DNA of 64,000 nucleotides. Source: an uncultured Stenotrophomonas sp. GTDB taxonomy: Bacteria > Pseudomonadota > Gammaproteobacteria > Xanthomonadales > Xanthomonadaceae. The number at the start of each line of letters is the position of its first letter. Positions within the stretch are counted from its first letter, which is position 1. This document shows positions 9,746 through 18,994 of this stretch, one piece after another. The position numbers and the translations under genes were made by a program. The notes under the pieces are model-generated. The model was not told where the DNA came from, made no database searches, and was given only the letters and a program-made list of their open reading frames with translations. The DNA is taken from contig CAJYNG010000013.1 in NCBI GenBank assembly GCA_913775725.1, positions 1 to 64,000 of the forward strand, given 5' to 3'.

Positions 9746-10330
9746 ATGTCCGACACCGCCAACCGCGCCTTCGTCCTGTCCGTACTCGTACTGCTGCTGG
9801 CGGCGACCCGGGTCAATCACTTCGCGGCGATCCCCGATGCCTCCTGGGCCGTGTTCTTCATCGGGGGCTTCTACCTGGCCCGCTGGACCCGCTGGGCGTT
9901 CCCGCTGCTGATGGTGTTCGCCGTACTGGTGGACTGGATCGTGATCCGCAGCAGTGGCCTGGATTTCTGGCAGCACTACTGTGTCTCCCCGGGCTACTGG
10001 CTGCTGCTGCCGGCCTACTTCTCTTTGTGGGCCGGCGGCATGCTGCTGGGCCGCAACTACCAGAGCGCACGCTGGCCGGTACTGGCCAAGGGTGCGCTGC
10101 TGCTGGTCGCCTCGGTGGCGGTCTGCCACCTGCTGGCACAGGGCGGCTTCTACTGGACCAGCCGCAACGTGGCCGAGCCGACCCTGGCCGGCTGGGCACA
10201 GAACTACGCGCAGTGGTTCGGGCCCTACCTGCGCACCACGGCGATCTATGTGGCGCTGGCCGCCGCCCTGCAGCTGGCCGTGGAGCAGGTATTGAAGCTC
10301 CAGCAGGCCCGCCGCGACATCCGCCACTGA
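9746..10330 (+). CDS. Integral membrane protein, DUF6580-like (possible transporter S component)
   Basis: A 194-residue protein with about five hydrophobic segments. Its opening (RVNHFAAIPDASWAVFFIGGFYLARW, then PLLMVFAVLVDW) has the arrangement I know from DUF6580 and ECF-type substrate-binding components. It lies 8 bp upstream of a PduO-type cobalamin adenosyltransferase, so uptake of a corrinoid or related compound is possible. That function is inferred from position only. No ATPase or T component is nearby. Confidence 0.7.
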   Translation: MSDTANRAFVLSVLVLLLAATRVNHFAAIPDASWAVFFIGGFYLARWTRWAFPLLMVFAVLVDWIVIRSSGLDFWQHYCVSPGYWLLLPAYFSLWAGGMLLGRNYQSARWPVLAKGALLLVASVAVCHLLAQGGFYWTSRNVAEPTLAGWAQNYAQWFGPYLRTTAIYVALAAALQLAVEQVLKLQQARRDIRH

Positions 10331-10338
10331 GCCGCGCC

Positions 10339-10893
10339 ATGGGTCATCGCCTCTCGCGCATTTACACCCGCACCGGCGACGACGGCAGTACCGGCCTTGG
10401 CGACGGCCAGCGCGTGGCCAAGGATGACGCCCGCGTGGCGTCCTTCGGCACCGTCGACGAGGCCAATGCCGCGCTCGGCCTGCTGCTGGCCGCGCCCCTG
10501 CCCGAGGATGTGCGCGCGCTGGTGGTGCATCTGCAGCACCAGCTGTTCGACCTGGGCGCCGAGCTGTGCATCCCCGGCCACGCCGCGATCCATGCCGCCG
10601 ACGTCTCGGCACTGGAACAGCAGCTGGACCATTACAACGCGGACCTGCCGATGCTGAAGGAATTCATCCTGCCGGCCGGCGGCGAAGCCGCCGCGCGCTG
10701 CCATCTGGCCCGCACCATCGTCCGCCGCGCCGAGCGCGAAACGGTCACCCTGGCCCGCCACGAGGCCGTGCGCAGCGAGGCGCTGCAGTACCTCAACCGG
10801 CTGTCGGACCTGCTGTTCGTGCTGGCCCGGGTACTGGCCCGCGCCGATGGCCATGGCGAAGCGCTGTGGCAGCCACAGCAGCGCCAGCGCTGA
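10339..10893 (+). CDS. Cob(I)yrinic acid a,c-diamide adenosyltransferase, PduO type
   Basis: Transfers the 5'-deoxyadenosyl group of ATP to cob(I)alamin to make adenosylcobalamin. The 184-residue protein has the N-terminal ATP loop IYTRTGDDGSTGLGDGQRV (residues 8-26), FGTVDEANAALG near 36-47, and the helix motif ARTIVRRAERE with the conserved Arg residues near 125, followed by YLNRLSDLLFVLAR. This is a full-length PduO/ATR signature. It sits between the DUF6580-like gene and the deacetylase gene with spacings of 8 and 9 bp. Confidence 0.93.
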   Translation: MGHRLSRIYTRTGDDGSTGLGDGQRVAKDDARVASFGTVDEANAALGLLLAAPLPEDVRALVVHLQHQLFDLGAELCIPGHAAIHAADVSALEQQLDHYNADLPMLKEFILPAGGEAAARCHLARTIVRRAERETVTLARHEAVRSEALQYLNRLSDLLFVLARVLARADGHGEALWQPQQRQR

Positions 10894-10902
10894 GTCGGCA
10901 CG

Positions 10903-11841
10903 ATGCTGGTCTATACCCACCCGTCCTGCCTGCTGCATGACCCCGGTCCCGGCCATCCCGAGTGCCCGCAACGCCTGCAGCATGTGCTGGACGCGCTGCA
11001 CGCGGCCTTCCCCGGCCAGCTGGACTGGCGCGAAGCGCCGCCGGCCAAGTTCGGCGAACTGACCCGGGTCCACGACAGCGCCCTGCTCGACGTCGTACTG
11101 CAGCCGCAGACCGCGCCGCTGCGCCAGCTGGACATGGACACCTGGACCTCGCCGGGTTCGGCCAGCGCCGCCGTGCACGCCGCCGGTGCCGGCGTGGCCG
11201 CAGTCGATGCGGTGATGCTGGGCGAGGACCCGCTGGCCTTCTGCGCGGTACGCCCGCCGGGCCACCACGCCACCAGCAGCACGGCGATGGGCTTCTGCCT
11301 GTTGAACAACATCGCCATCGCCGCCGCCTATGCCCGCGACCGCCATGGCCTGGAGCGGATCGCGGTGGTCGATTTCGACGTGCACCACGGCAATGGCACC
11401 CAGGACATCTTCCAGCACGATGCCCGGGTCTCGTACTACAGCACCCACCAGGCCGGGCTGTTTCCCAATTCCGGCCTGCGCCGCGACCGCGGTGCCGGCA
11501 ACCTGATGAACATCCTGCTGCCGCCGGGCAGCGGCGGCTTCCGCTTCCGCAACGTCTGGGCCGACGAGATGCTGCCGGCCATCGACGACTTCCGCCCGCA
11601 GCTGCTGCTGATCTCGGCCGGCTTCGACGCCCACCTGCGCGACCCACAGGCCGACCTGATGCTGGAGACCGACGATTTCGCCTGGATCACCCGTGAACTG
11701 CACGCGCTGGCGCGTCGTCACGCGGCCGGCCGGGTGGTATCGATGCTGGAGGGTGGCTACGACCTGCAGGCCCTTGCAGAGTGCAGCGTGGCCCACGTCC
11801 AGGCCCTCATGTCACCGGCTTCCAGCGCCGCCGCCGGATGA
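10903..11841 (+). CDS. Histone deacetylase family protein (acetylpolyamine/acetoin-utilisation type)
   Basis: A 312-residue zinc amidohydrolase of the HDAC superfamily. The active site is complete: His121-His122 in PPGHHA, zinc ligands Asp159 and His161 in DFDVHHGNGT, and Asp242 in SAGFDAH. A late YDLQA segment replaces the usual catalytic Tyr region (EGGYDLQAL). Bacterial members deacetylate polyamines, proteins or other amides, so the substrate is open. It ends in an ATGA overlap with lptD, so it is the last gene before the outer-membrane assembly operon and may be co-transcribed with it. Confidence 0.9.
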   Translation: MLVYTHPSCLLHDPGPGHPECPQRLQHVLDALHAAFPGQLDWREAPPAKFGELTRVHDSALLDVVLQPQTAPLRQLDMDTWTSPGSASAAVHAAGAGVAAVDAVMLGEDPLAFCAVRPPGHHATSSTAMGFCLLNNIAIAAAYARDRHGLERIAVVDFDVHHGNGTQDIFQHDARVSYYSTHQAGLFPNSGLRRDRGAGNLMNILLPPGSGGFRFRNVWADEMLPAIDDFRPQLLLISAGFDAHLRDPQADLMLETDDFAWITRELHALARRHAAGRVVSMLEGGYDLQALAECSVAHVQALMSPASSAAAG

Positions 11842-14432
11842 ACCCGAACCGGCAGACTCCGGCGCCCTTCATTGCCCCTATGCAAGGGATGGGGCAAGCT
11901 ACCGTCCGTTTTCGCCCGAATCCGAACCGCGTGCGCCGAGCCCTCCGCCTGCTTCCCCTGCCTCTGAGCATCGCCATCAGCCTGCCGGTGATGGCCGATG
12001 AAAAGCCGCTCAACTGGGGCCTGTGCCCGGCCACCGACGTCATTCCCGCGTTCACCGATGCCCCCACCCCGGTCCCGGCCCAGGACAAGGCTGCCGCCGC
12101 CGCCGCGCGCGAGAACCAGCCGACCGACATCGAAGGTGACCAGCTGCTGGGCACCACCACCGTGCCGCAGTACGAGGGCAACGTGGCGCTGCGCCGGGGT
12201 GACCAGTTCGTCGGTACCGACAAGCTCAGCTTCGACACCGAGACCGGCAACTACATCGCCGACGGCAATGTCCGCTACCAGGACGGGTCGATCCGGATGA
12301 TCGCCAAGCGTGCCGAAGGCAACCAGGAAAGCGACACCCACAAGATCTCCGACATCAAGTACCAGCTGGTGTCGCGCCGGGGCAACGGCGATGCCGAATC
12401 GGTCGACCTGCAGGGCGCGGTCGGCCAGATGCACCGCTCCACCTACACCACCTGCGACCCCTCGCAGCCGGTGTGGAAGCTGTCGGCGCCGCAGATCGAA
12501 GTGGACAACGACGAAGGCTTCGGCACGGCCCGCAACGCCGTGCTGCGCATCGGCAAGGTGCCGGTGCTGTGGGCGCCGTACTTCAAGTTCCCGATCGATG
12601 ACCGCCGCAAGACCGGCCTGCTGTTCCCGCAGCTGGGCATGTCCGGGCGCAACGGTTTCGACTACGCGCAGCCGATCTACTTCAATCTGGCGCCGAACTA
12701 CGACGATACGCTGACCCCGCGCTACATGAGCCGGCGCGGCCTGCTGCTCGACAACGAGTTCCGCTACCTCTACAACGGCGGTCGCGGCGAGGTGCTGACC
12801 TCGTTCATGCCCAATGACCGCCTGCGTGACCGTGACCGCGGCCGGGTGATGTTCACCGGCTACCACAACGTGGACAGCCACTGGCAGGCCCGTGCCAACC
12901 TGGCCTGGGTCAGCGACGAGCGCTATGTCGAGGACTTCGCCAACCGCCTGGTCGGGGTCACCGCCTCGAACCTGCAGAGCACGATCGGCCTGTATGGCAC
13001 CGGCCAGAACTGGACGGCCGGGATCATGGCCGACCGCTGGCAGCTGACCGACTACACCCTCGACGAGCGCGCCCTGCCCTACAACCGCCAGCCGCGCCTG
13101 TACTTCAACTGGGACAAGCCGGTCCGTTCATGGCTGGAAACCGGCATCTACGCCGAAGCCGTGCGCTTCACCCACGACGACATCAACTTCAAGAACGCCG
13201 TCGGCACCGGCGAGGATCTGCAGTACACGCGGACGGGCCAGCAGCTCACCTCCGGCGTTGGTGTCAGCGGTGGTTCGCGACTGGACGTGAAGCCCTATGT
13301 GTCGTTCCCGATCAGCGGCGCAGCCTGGTATGTGACCCCGACCCTGGCCTACCGTTACACCGCCTACCAGCTTGATCGCGGCCTGGTCGACGGCGTCAAC
13401 GGCATCCAGGCCCAGATCCTGCGCTCGCAGGGCATCGACCCGACCACGGCCACGCCCGAGCAGCTGCGCGGCAATACCTCGCCCAGCCGCAGCCTGCCGA
13501 TCGGCAGCATCGACGCCGGCCTGTTCTTCGACCGCGAGACCCGCATCGGCGGCAAGTCGTTCCTGCAGACCCTGGAACCGCGCCTGTTCTACCTGCGCAC
13601 GCCGTACCGCAACCAGGACGAGCTGCCGATCTTCGATACGCGTGACTTCACCTTCAGCTGGGGCCAGCTGTTCCGCGATTCGCGCTATACCGGCGCCGAC
13701 CGCCAGAACGATGCCAACCAGCTGACCCTGGCGCTGAGCACCCGCTTCATCGACCAGACCACCGGCAAGGAGCGCTTCTCGGCGTCGATCGGCCAGATCC
13801 AGTACTTCGATGAGTCGAGGGTGACCGTCACCCCCGGCGGTGAGCCGGTGGAAAAGGGCAAGTCGGCCTGGATTGCCGACGGCAACTACATGATCAACGA
13901 CCGCTGGACCCTGGGCGCCACCTACCAGTGGGACCCGAAGTACAAGCGCGAGGATCTGGCCAGCGTCCGTGCCCGCTACCTGATGCCCAACGACGGCGTG
14001 GTCAACCTGAGCTACCGCTACCGCATCAATGCCGGTGCCCTGCCCGGCGCCAACAAGCATGACCGGACCCTGCTGGAGCAGGCCGACCTGTCGTTCCTGT
14101 ACCCGCTGAATGCGCGCTGGAGCCTGGTCGGCCGCTATTACTACTCGCTGCAGGACAAGGAACCACTGGAAATCATCGCCGGCGTACAGTGGGACAGCTG
14201 CTGCCTGGCCGTGCGCGCGGTCGCCCGCCGCTACGTGCGCAACCGCGAAGGCGAGATGAACAATGCCATCCAGCTGGAGTTCGTCCTCAAGGGCCTGAGC
14301 TCCATCGGCCAGGACACGGACCGCACGCTGCGCCGTGCTATCCTCGGCTATAACCGCGACGACCTCTATCTGGTGCCGCCCAGCAACACCGGGGCGACCC
14401 GGGATGACTACGATCCGAATCTGATCCCATGA
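11838..14432 (+). CDS. lptD: LPS-assembly outer-membrane protein LptD
   Basis: LptD forms the outer-membrane barrel that, with LptE, inserts lipopolysaccharide into the outer leaflet. The 864-residue product has an N-terminal signal region (RALRLLPLPLSIAISLPVMA), a periplasmic OstA/LptA-like jellyroll (about 100-240) and the C-terminal barrel. All four cysteines of the family's disulfide network are visible: Cys63 (WGLC), Cys206 (YTTC) and Cys788-Cys789 (DSCC). The ATG at 11838 overlaps the deacetylase stop; this gives a long pre-signal tail of about 35 residues, so a later in-frame ATG (for example MQGMGQ or MGQATV) may be the real start. Confidence 0.97.
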   Translation: MNPNRQTPAPFIAPMQGMGQATVRFRPNPNRVRRALRLLPLPLSIAISLPVMADEKPLNWGLCPATDVIPAFTDAPTPVPAQDKAAAAAARENQPTDIEGDQLLGTTTVPQYEGNVALRRGDQFVGTDKLSFDTETGNYIADGNVRYQDGSIRMIAKRAEGNQESDTHKISDIKYQLVSRRGNGDAESVDLQGAVGQMHRSTYTTCDPSQPVWKLSAPQIEVDNDEGFGTARNAVLRIGKVPVLWAPYFKFPIDDRRKTGLLFPQLGMSGRNGFDYAQPIYFNLAPNYDDTLTPRYMSRRGLLLDNEFRYLYNGGRGEVLTSFMPNDRLRDRDRGRVMFTGYHNVDSHWQARANLAWVSDERYVEDFANRLVGVTASNLQSTIGLYGTGQNWTAGIMADRWQLTDYTLDERALPYNRQPRLYFNWDKPVRSWLETGIYAEAVRFTHDDINFKNAVGTGEDLQYTRTGQQLTSGVGVSGGSRLDVKPYVSFPISGAAWYVTPTLAYRYTAYQLDRGLVDGVNGIQAQILRSQGIDPTTATPEQLRGNTSPSRSLPIGSIDAGLFFDRETRIGGKSFLQTLEPRLFYLRTPYRNQDELPIFDTRDFTFSWGQLFRDSRYTGADRQNDANQLTLALSTRFIDQTTGKERFSASIGQIQYFDESRVTVTPGGEPVEKGKSAWIADGNYMINDRWTLGATYQWDPKYKREDLASVRARYLMPNDGVVNLSYRYRINAGALPGANKHDRTLLEQADLSFLYPLNARWSLVGRYYYSLQDKEPLEIIAGVQWDSCCLAVRAVARRYVRNREGEMNNAIQLEFVLKGLSSIGQDTDRTLRRAILGYNRDDLYLVPPSNTGATRDDYDPNLIP

Positions 14433-15772
14433 CCAAGCGCTTCCCCGTTCTACTCGCCTCGCTGCTGGCGGTGTCCAGTGTGTCTGCCCCCCTGCAGGTG
14501 CTTGCCCAGGAGGCGCAGCCGCTTGACCGCATCGCCGCCGTCGTCGATGAGGACGTGATCCTGCAGAGCGAGCTCCAGCGTGCGATCGCCAACATCAAGG
14601 CGCAGTACGTCGGCCGTGAAAACCAGCTGCCGCCGGAAGACGTGCTCAGCCGCCAGGTGCTCGAGCGCCTGGTGCTGGTCAAGCTGCAGGTGGCCCGCGC
14701 CCAGGGCAGCGGCATCCGTATCGGCGACCAGGAGCTGAACCAGGCGATGAATGCCATCGCCCAGCAGAACGGTTCGACCCTGGACGCCCTGCGCCAGCGC
14801 CTGGCCCACGACGGCATCGACTTCAATGATTTCCGCGCTTCGGTGCGAGATGAGATCACTGTGCAGCGCCTGCGCCAGAGCTTCGCGCAGAGCCGCATCA
14901 GCGTCAGCGAGGGCGAAGTCGATGCTGCGCTGAAGCAGCAGGCTACCGTCGGCAACCAGTATCACCTGGCGCACATCCTGATCGCCCTGCCCGACGGCTC
15001 CAATGCCGACCAGATCGCCACCGGCCAGAAGAAGGCCGACGGCGTGAAGGCGCTGCTGGACAAGGGCGAGCTGGACTTCAACGCGGCCGCCGTTCGCTAT
15101 TCGGACAGCCCCAACGCGCTGGAAGGCGGCGATCTGGGCTGGCGCAGCCTGGATGAAATTCCGCAGGCGTTCGCGCAGATGATGGAAAAGATGAAGCCCG
15201 GCGAAGTGGTCGGTCCGATCCGTGGCCCCAGCGGCTTCCAGCTGCTGAAGCTGGTGGACGTGCGCGATGCCAGTGCCGCTGCCGGCGCCAGCACCGTGAC
15301 CGAGTACCACGGCCGCCACATCCTGGTGCGCGTGGACGATCACCAGACCGACGCGGCCGCCAAGGCCAAGATCGATACCCTGCGTGCCCGCATTGCCGGT
15401 GGCGCGGACTTCGAGACCGTGGCCAAGGAGTCCTCCGAGGACAACAACAGCAAGGGCCAGGGCGGCGATCTGGGCTGGTTCCCGGTCGACGCGTTCGGTC
15501 CGGCGTTCGGCCAGCAGGTCTCCGGCATCCAGGATGGTGGCGTCAGCCAGCCGTTCCGTACCGATGCCGGTTGGCACATCGTGCAGCGCGTGGCCACCCG
15601 CCAGACCGACGTGACCAACGACAACCAGCGTGCCCAGGTCCGCGAGACCATCGGCCGCCGCAAGCTGGAAGACGAGTACAACCGCTTCCTGCAGGAACTG
15701 CGTGGCGAAGCCTACGTCAGCTTCCGCAGCGGCGACCGCGCGGAAAACACCGCCACCCCGCCGCAGTCCTGA
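14429..15772 (+). CDS. surA: Periplasmic chaperone and peptidyl-prolyl isomerase SurA
   Basis: SurA escorts unfolded outer-membrane proteins, including LptD, to the BAM complex. The 447-residue product has a signal peptide (LLASLLAVSSVSAPLQVLAQ), the SurA N-terminal domain (DRIAAVVDEDVILQSEL), and two parvulin domains (starting near YHLAHILIALP and YHGRHILVRVDD), each with the GGDLGW block. Its length is close to the family norm. It overlaps lptD by 4 bp and is followed by pdxA 3 bp later. Confidence 0.97.
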   Translation: MTKRFPVLLASLLAVSSVSAPLQVLAQEAQPLDRIAAVVDEDVILQSELQRAIANIKAQYVGRENQLPPEDVLSRQVLERLVLVKLQVARAQGSGIRIGDQELNQAMNAIAQQNGSTLDALRQRLAHDGIDFNDFRASVRDEITVQRLRQSFAQSRISVSEGEVDAALKQQATVGNQYHLAHILIALPDGSNADQIATGQKKADGVKALLDKGELDFNAAAVRYSDSPNALEGGDLGWRSLDEIPQAFAQMMEKMKPGEVVGPIRGPSGFQLLKLVDVRDASAAAGASTVTEYHGRHILVRVDDHQTDAAAKAKIDTLRARIAGGADFETVAKESSEDNNSKGQGGDLGWFPVDAFGPAFGQQVSGIQDGGVSQPFRTDAGWHIVQRVATRQTDVTNDNQRAQVRETIGRRKLEDEYNRFLQELRGEAYVSFRSGDRAENTATPPQS

Positions 15773-15775
15773 CCG

Positions 15776-16756
15776 ATGCGCCCCGAGCTCGCTCTGGTAC
15801 CGGGCGAGCCCGCCGGGATCGGCCCGGAGCTGTGCATCCGCCTTGTCCAGCAGCCGCGTGAAGATTGCCGGCTGCTGGCCTTCGCCGATCCGGACACCCT
15901 GCGCGCGGCCGCTGCCGCGCTGAACCTGCCTCTGCAACTGCTGCCCGAGGACGCCGAAGCACGCGTCCCCGGCGATCTGCGTCTGCGCGTTGTGGCCAAT
16001 ACCGTGCCCAGCCACTTCGGCCAGGCCAACCCGGCCAATGCCGGGGCGGTCATCGGTGCCCTGCTCGGTGCCGGCCAGGCCTGCCTGTCCGGCGAACTGC
16101 ACGGTGTGGTCACCGGCCCGGTGCACAAGGCGGTCATCAACGAAGGCGGCATCGCCTACAGCGGCACCACCGAACTGCTGGCCGACCAGGCCGGGGTAAA
16201 GGTGGTGATGATGCTGGCCAACCACATCGTGCGCGTGGCCCTGGCCACCACCCATCTGCCACTGCGCGAGGTGGCCGATGCAATCACCACGCCCGGCCTG
16301 GAACACACCCTGCGCACCGTGCACGCCGCGCTGCGCCGCGAGTTCGGTCTGCCCGCGCCGCGCATCGCCGTGCTCGGCCTGAACCCGCATGCCGGTGAAG
16401 ACGGCCATCTGGGCCGCGAGGAACTGGACCTGGTCATTCCGCTGTTGCAGCGCCTGCGCGCGGAGGGCATGGACCTGATCGGGCCGCTGCCGGCCGATAC
16501 CGCCTTCCTGCCGGCCAAGCTGACCGGCTTCGACACCGTGCTGGCGATGTACCACGACCAGGGCCTGCCGGTGCTGAAGTATTCGGGCTTCGAGCAGGCG
16601 GTGAACCTGACCCTGGGCCTGCCCTACCCGCGCGTGGCGGTGGACCATGGCACCGCGCTGGACCTGGCCGGCCGCGGCATTGCCGATCCTTCAAGCCTGC
16701 AGGCGGCAACGACGTTGTGTGCGCAGCTTGCGCGGCAACGTACACTGAGCGCATGA
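15776..16756 (+). CDS. pdxA: 4-hydroxythreonine-4-phosphate dehydrogenase PdxA
   Basis: Catalyses the NAD-dependent oxidation step of DXP-dependent pyridoxal phosphate synthesis. The 326-residue protein begins with LVPGEPAGIGPEL and contains GVVTGPVHKAVINEGG and the metal-binding HTLR/ALNPHAGEDG-like region (LGLNPHAGEDGHLG). It ends with the NLTLGLPYPRVAVDHGTALDLAG signature. Near the end, ADTAFLP and YHDQGLPVLKY are also family blocks. It is placed as in the conserved surA-pdxA-rsmA operon and overlaps rsmA by 4 bp. Confidence 0.96.
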   Translation: MRPELALVPGEPAGIGPELCIRLVQQPREDCRLLAFADPDTLRAAAAALNLPLQLLPEDAEARVPGDLRLRVVANTVPSHFGQANPANAGAVIGALLGAGQACLSGELHGVVTGPVHKAVINEGGIAYSGTTELLADQAGVKVVMMLANHIVRVALATTHLPLREVADAITTPGLEHTLRTVHAALRREFGLPAPRIAVLGLNPHAGEDGHLGREELDLVIPLLQRLRAEGMDLIGPLPADTAFLPAKLTGFDTVLAMYHDQGLPVLKYSGFEQAVNLTLGLPYPRVAVDHGTALDLAGRGIADPSSLQAATTLCAQLARQRTLSA

Positions 16757-17556
16757 ATTCCCCGCATTCCCCCTCCGGCCCGGTGTTCACCGCCCCGGCC
16801 AAGAAGCAGCTTGGCCAGCATTTCCTGGCCGACCGCCACTACATCGACAAGATCGTGATGGCGGTCAACCCGAAAGACGGTGACCGCCTGGTCGAGATCG
16901 GTCCCGGCCAGGGCGCGATCACCCTGCCGCTGCTGCGCGTGCATCCGAAACTGACGGTGATCGAGTTCGACCGCGACCTGATCGCGCCGCTGACCGCCGC
17001 TGCCGAGCCGCTGGGCGAGCTGACCATCGTCCACCGCGACGTGCTGCGCGTGGACTTCACCGAGCTGGCTGCCGGCCAGCCGATCCGCCTGGTCGGCAAC
17101 CTGCCCTACAACATCTCCTCGCCGATCCTGTTCCATGCACTGGAACATGCCGCGGTGATCCGCGACATGCACTTCATGCTGCAGAAGGAAGTGGTCGACC
17201 GCATGGCCGCCGGCCCCGGCAGCAAGGTGTACGGCCGGCTCAGCGTGATGCTGCAGGCCTACTGCCAGGTGACCTCGCTGTTCGTGGTGCCGCCGGGCGC
17301 GTTCCGGCCGCCGCCGAAGGTCGATTCGGCCGTAGTGCGGCTGGTGCCGCGTGACCCGGCCACGATCAACATCAACGACCACAAGCGTTTCGCCGAGGTG
17401 GTCAAGGCCGCCTTCGGGCAGCGCCGCAAGACCCTGCGCAACGCCCTGAACAACGTGGTGTCCGCCGAACAGTTCATTGCCGCCGGCGTGCGTCCCGATG
17501 CCCGCGCCGAACAGCTGGACGTGGCCGAATTCATCGCTTTGGCCAATGCCTCCTGA
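16753..17556 (+). CDS. rsmA: 16S rRNA (adenine1518/1519-N6) dimethyltransferase
   Basis: RsmA (KsgA) dimethylates A1518 and A1519 in the 3' hairpin of 16S rRNA; its loss gives kasugamycin resistance in E. coli. The 267-residue product has KKQLGQHFL at the N-terminus, the SAM loop [12 protein letters not shown] (about 48-60), and the catalytic [11 protein letters not shown] (NLPY motif) near 117. The C-terminal domain includes [16 protein letters not shown]. The start ATG 16753 overlaps the pdxA stop. Confidence 0.97.
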   Translation: MNSPHSPSGPVFTAPAKKQLGQHFLADRHYIDKIVMAVNPKDGDRLVEIGPGQGAITLPLLRVHPKLTVIEFDRDLIAPLTAAAEPLGELTIVHRDVLRVDFTELAAGQPIRLVGNLPYNISSPILFHALEHAAVIRDMHFMLQKEVVDRMAAGPGSKVYGRLSVMLQAYCQVTSLFVVPPGAFRPPPKVDSAVVRLVPRDPATININDHKRFAEVVKAAFGQRRKTLRNALNNVVSAEQFIAAGVRPDARAEQLDVAEFIALANAS

Positions 17557-17569
17557 TTACACTGCCGGT

Positions 17570-17953
17570 ATGGAAGACGCTGACGTTTATGCCATCTCCG
17601 TCGAAGTCGCACCGCGCTTCCTCGACGATCAATCCGCGCCGGAAGACGGGCGCTATGCGTTCGCCTACACGATCCGCATCCACAACCAGGGGCGTGTTGC
17701 CGCGCGCCTGGTCGCACGCCACTGGCGCATCACCGATGCCAACGGCCGCGTCGAGCATGTCGATGGCGACGGGGTGATCGGCGAGCAGCCACGCCTGCGT
17801 CCCGGTGAAGACTTCCATTACACGTCCGGTGTCATGCTGGGGACCGATCACGGGACCATGCAGGGCCACTACGACATGGTCGCCGACGACGGCACCGAAT
17901 TTGCCGCGCCGGTCGCACCTTTCGTGCTGGCCATCCCGCGTACCCTGCACTGA
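17570..17953 (+). CDS. apaG: ApaG protein (Co2+/Mg2+-associated, DUF525)
   Basis: A 127-residue single-domain protein of the ApaG family, with blocks such as [23 protein letters not shown] and [23 protein letters not shown]. The last includes the conserved G.MxG.Y stretch that may bind pyrophosphate. ApaG's role is unsettled; it is linked to cobalt resistance and to the adjacent diadenosine tetraphosphate hydrolase apaH. It lies 13 bp after rsmA and 15 bp before apaH. Confidence 0.95.
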   Translation: MEDADVYAISVEVAPRFLDDQSAPEDGRYAFAYTIRIHNQGRVAARLVARHWRITDANGRVEHVDGDGVIGEQPRLRPGEDFHYTSGVMLGTDHGTMQGHYDMVADDGTEFAAPVAPFVLAIPRTLH

Positions 17954-17968
17954 CACGGAGGCCGAACG

Positions 17969-18994
17969 ATGAGTGTGTGGGCGATCGGCGACCTGCAGGG
18001 CTGCTATGACGTCACCCAGCGACTGCTGGAGAAGATCCGTTTCGACCCCGCGCAGGACACCCTGTGGTTCTGCGGCGACCTGGTCAACCGGGGTGGCCAG
18101 TCACTGGAAACGCTGCGGCTGGTGCATTCGCTGCGCGAGCACAGCGTGGTGGTGCTGGGCAACCATGACCTTTCGCTGCTGGCCGTCGGTGCGCGCACCG
18201 AAGAGGAACAGCGCAAGGTCAACCCGGACCTGCTGCGCATCGTGCAGGCCGAGGACCGCGACGAGCTGCTGGACTGGCTGCGCCTGCAGAAGCTGGTGCA
18301 CGTGGATCGCGAACTGGGCTGGATGATGGTGCACGCAGGCCTGGCGCCGAAGTGGACCACGCAGATGGCCGAGAAGCATGCGGCCGAAGTCGAGGTGCAG
18401 CTGCACGGCGCCGGCTACCGCAAGCTGTTCCGCAACATGTATGGCGACAAGCCGAGCTGGGCGCCCAACCTGTCCGGCTACGACCGCTCGCGCGCGATCA
18501 TCAATGTGCTCACCCGCATGCGCTACTGCACCCCACGCGGGCGCATCGGCATCGAGGACAAGGGCACGCCGGGCACGCAGGAACAGGGGTTGTATCCCTG
18601 GTTCGAAGTGCCGGGCCGGGTCGAGCGTGACCTCAAGGTCGTCTGCGGCCACTGGTCGGCGCTGGGCCTGACCATCACCCAGGGCGTGCACGCCATCGAC
18701 ACCGGTGCGGTCTGGGGCGGCAAGCTGACCGCGATCCAGCTCGATACCGATGAACTGCGCGTGGTGCAGGTGCCGGGCCGCGATGTCCCCGCACCCGTGC
18801 CCAACGCCCGCCCGCCCGCACGAGCGGCGCACGAGCGCCCGGCTGCACCGGCGCAGGGCAAGGAACAGGGCGGCGGCAACGCTCCGGCCGCCAACCCGGG
18901 CAACCGCGGCACGCGCCGTCGTCGTCGCCGTGGTGGCGGCGGTGGTGGTGGCTCTGCGGGCCCCGGCAACAGCAGTCCCCCGCCGCAGGCATGA
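17969..18994 (+). CDS. apaH: Symmetrical bis(5'-nucleosyl)-tetraphosphatase ApaH with basic C-terminal tail
   Basis: Hydrolyses Ap4A to 2 ADP and can remove Np4-type RNA caps. Metallophosphatase motifs are complete: GDLQGCYD near residue 7, FCGDLVNRGGQSLET near 34, VVLGNHDLSLLA near 62 and a histidine in VCGHWSALG near 230. The catalytic part ends at about residue 265. A further ~75-residue tail follows, rich in Ala and Pro, then a run of six arginines directly followed by seven glycines. The family is normally about 270-280 residues, so the tail is extra. The stop overlaps the next gene by 4 bp. Confidence 0.95.
   Translation: MSVWAIGDLQGCYDVTQRLLEKIRFDPAQDTLWFCGDLVNRGGQSLETLRLVHSLREHSVVVLGNHDLSLLAVGARTEEEQRKVNPDLLRIVQAEDRDELLDWLRLQKLVHVDRELGWMMVHAGLAPKWTTQMAEKHAAEVEVQLHGAGYRKLFRNMYGDKPSWAPNLSGYDRSRAIINVLTRMRYCTPRGRIGIEDKGTPGTQEQGLYPWFEVPGRVERDLKVVCGHWSALGLTITQGVHAIDTGAVWGGKLTAIQLDTDELRVVQVPGRDVPAPVPNARPPARAAHERPAAPAQGKEQGGGNAPAANPGNRGTRRRRRRGGGGGGGSAGPGNSSPPPQA

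Noticed and set aside
14450-16648. A 732-codon minus-strand frame opposite surA and pdxA
   Set aside because: It crosses two complete conserved genes and has no domain pattern.
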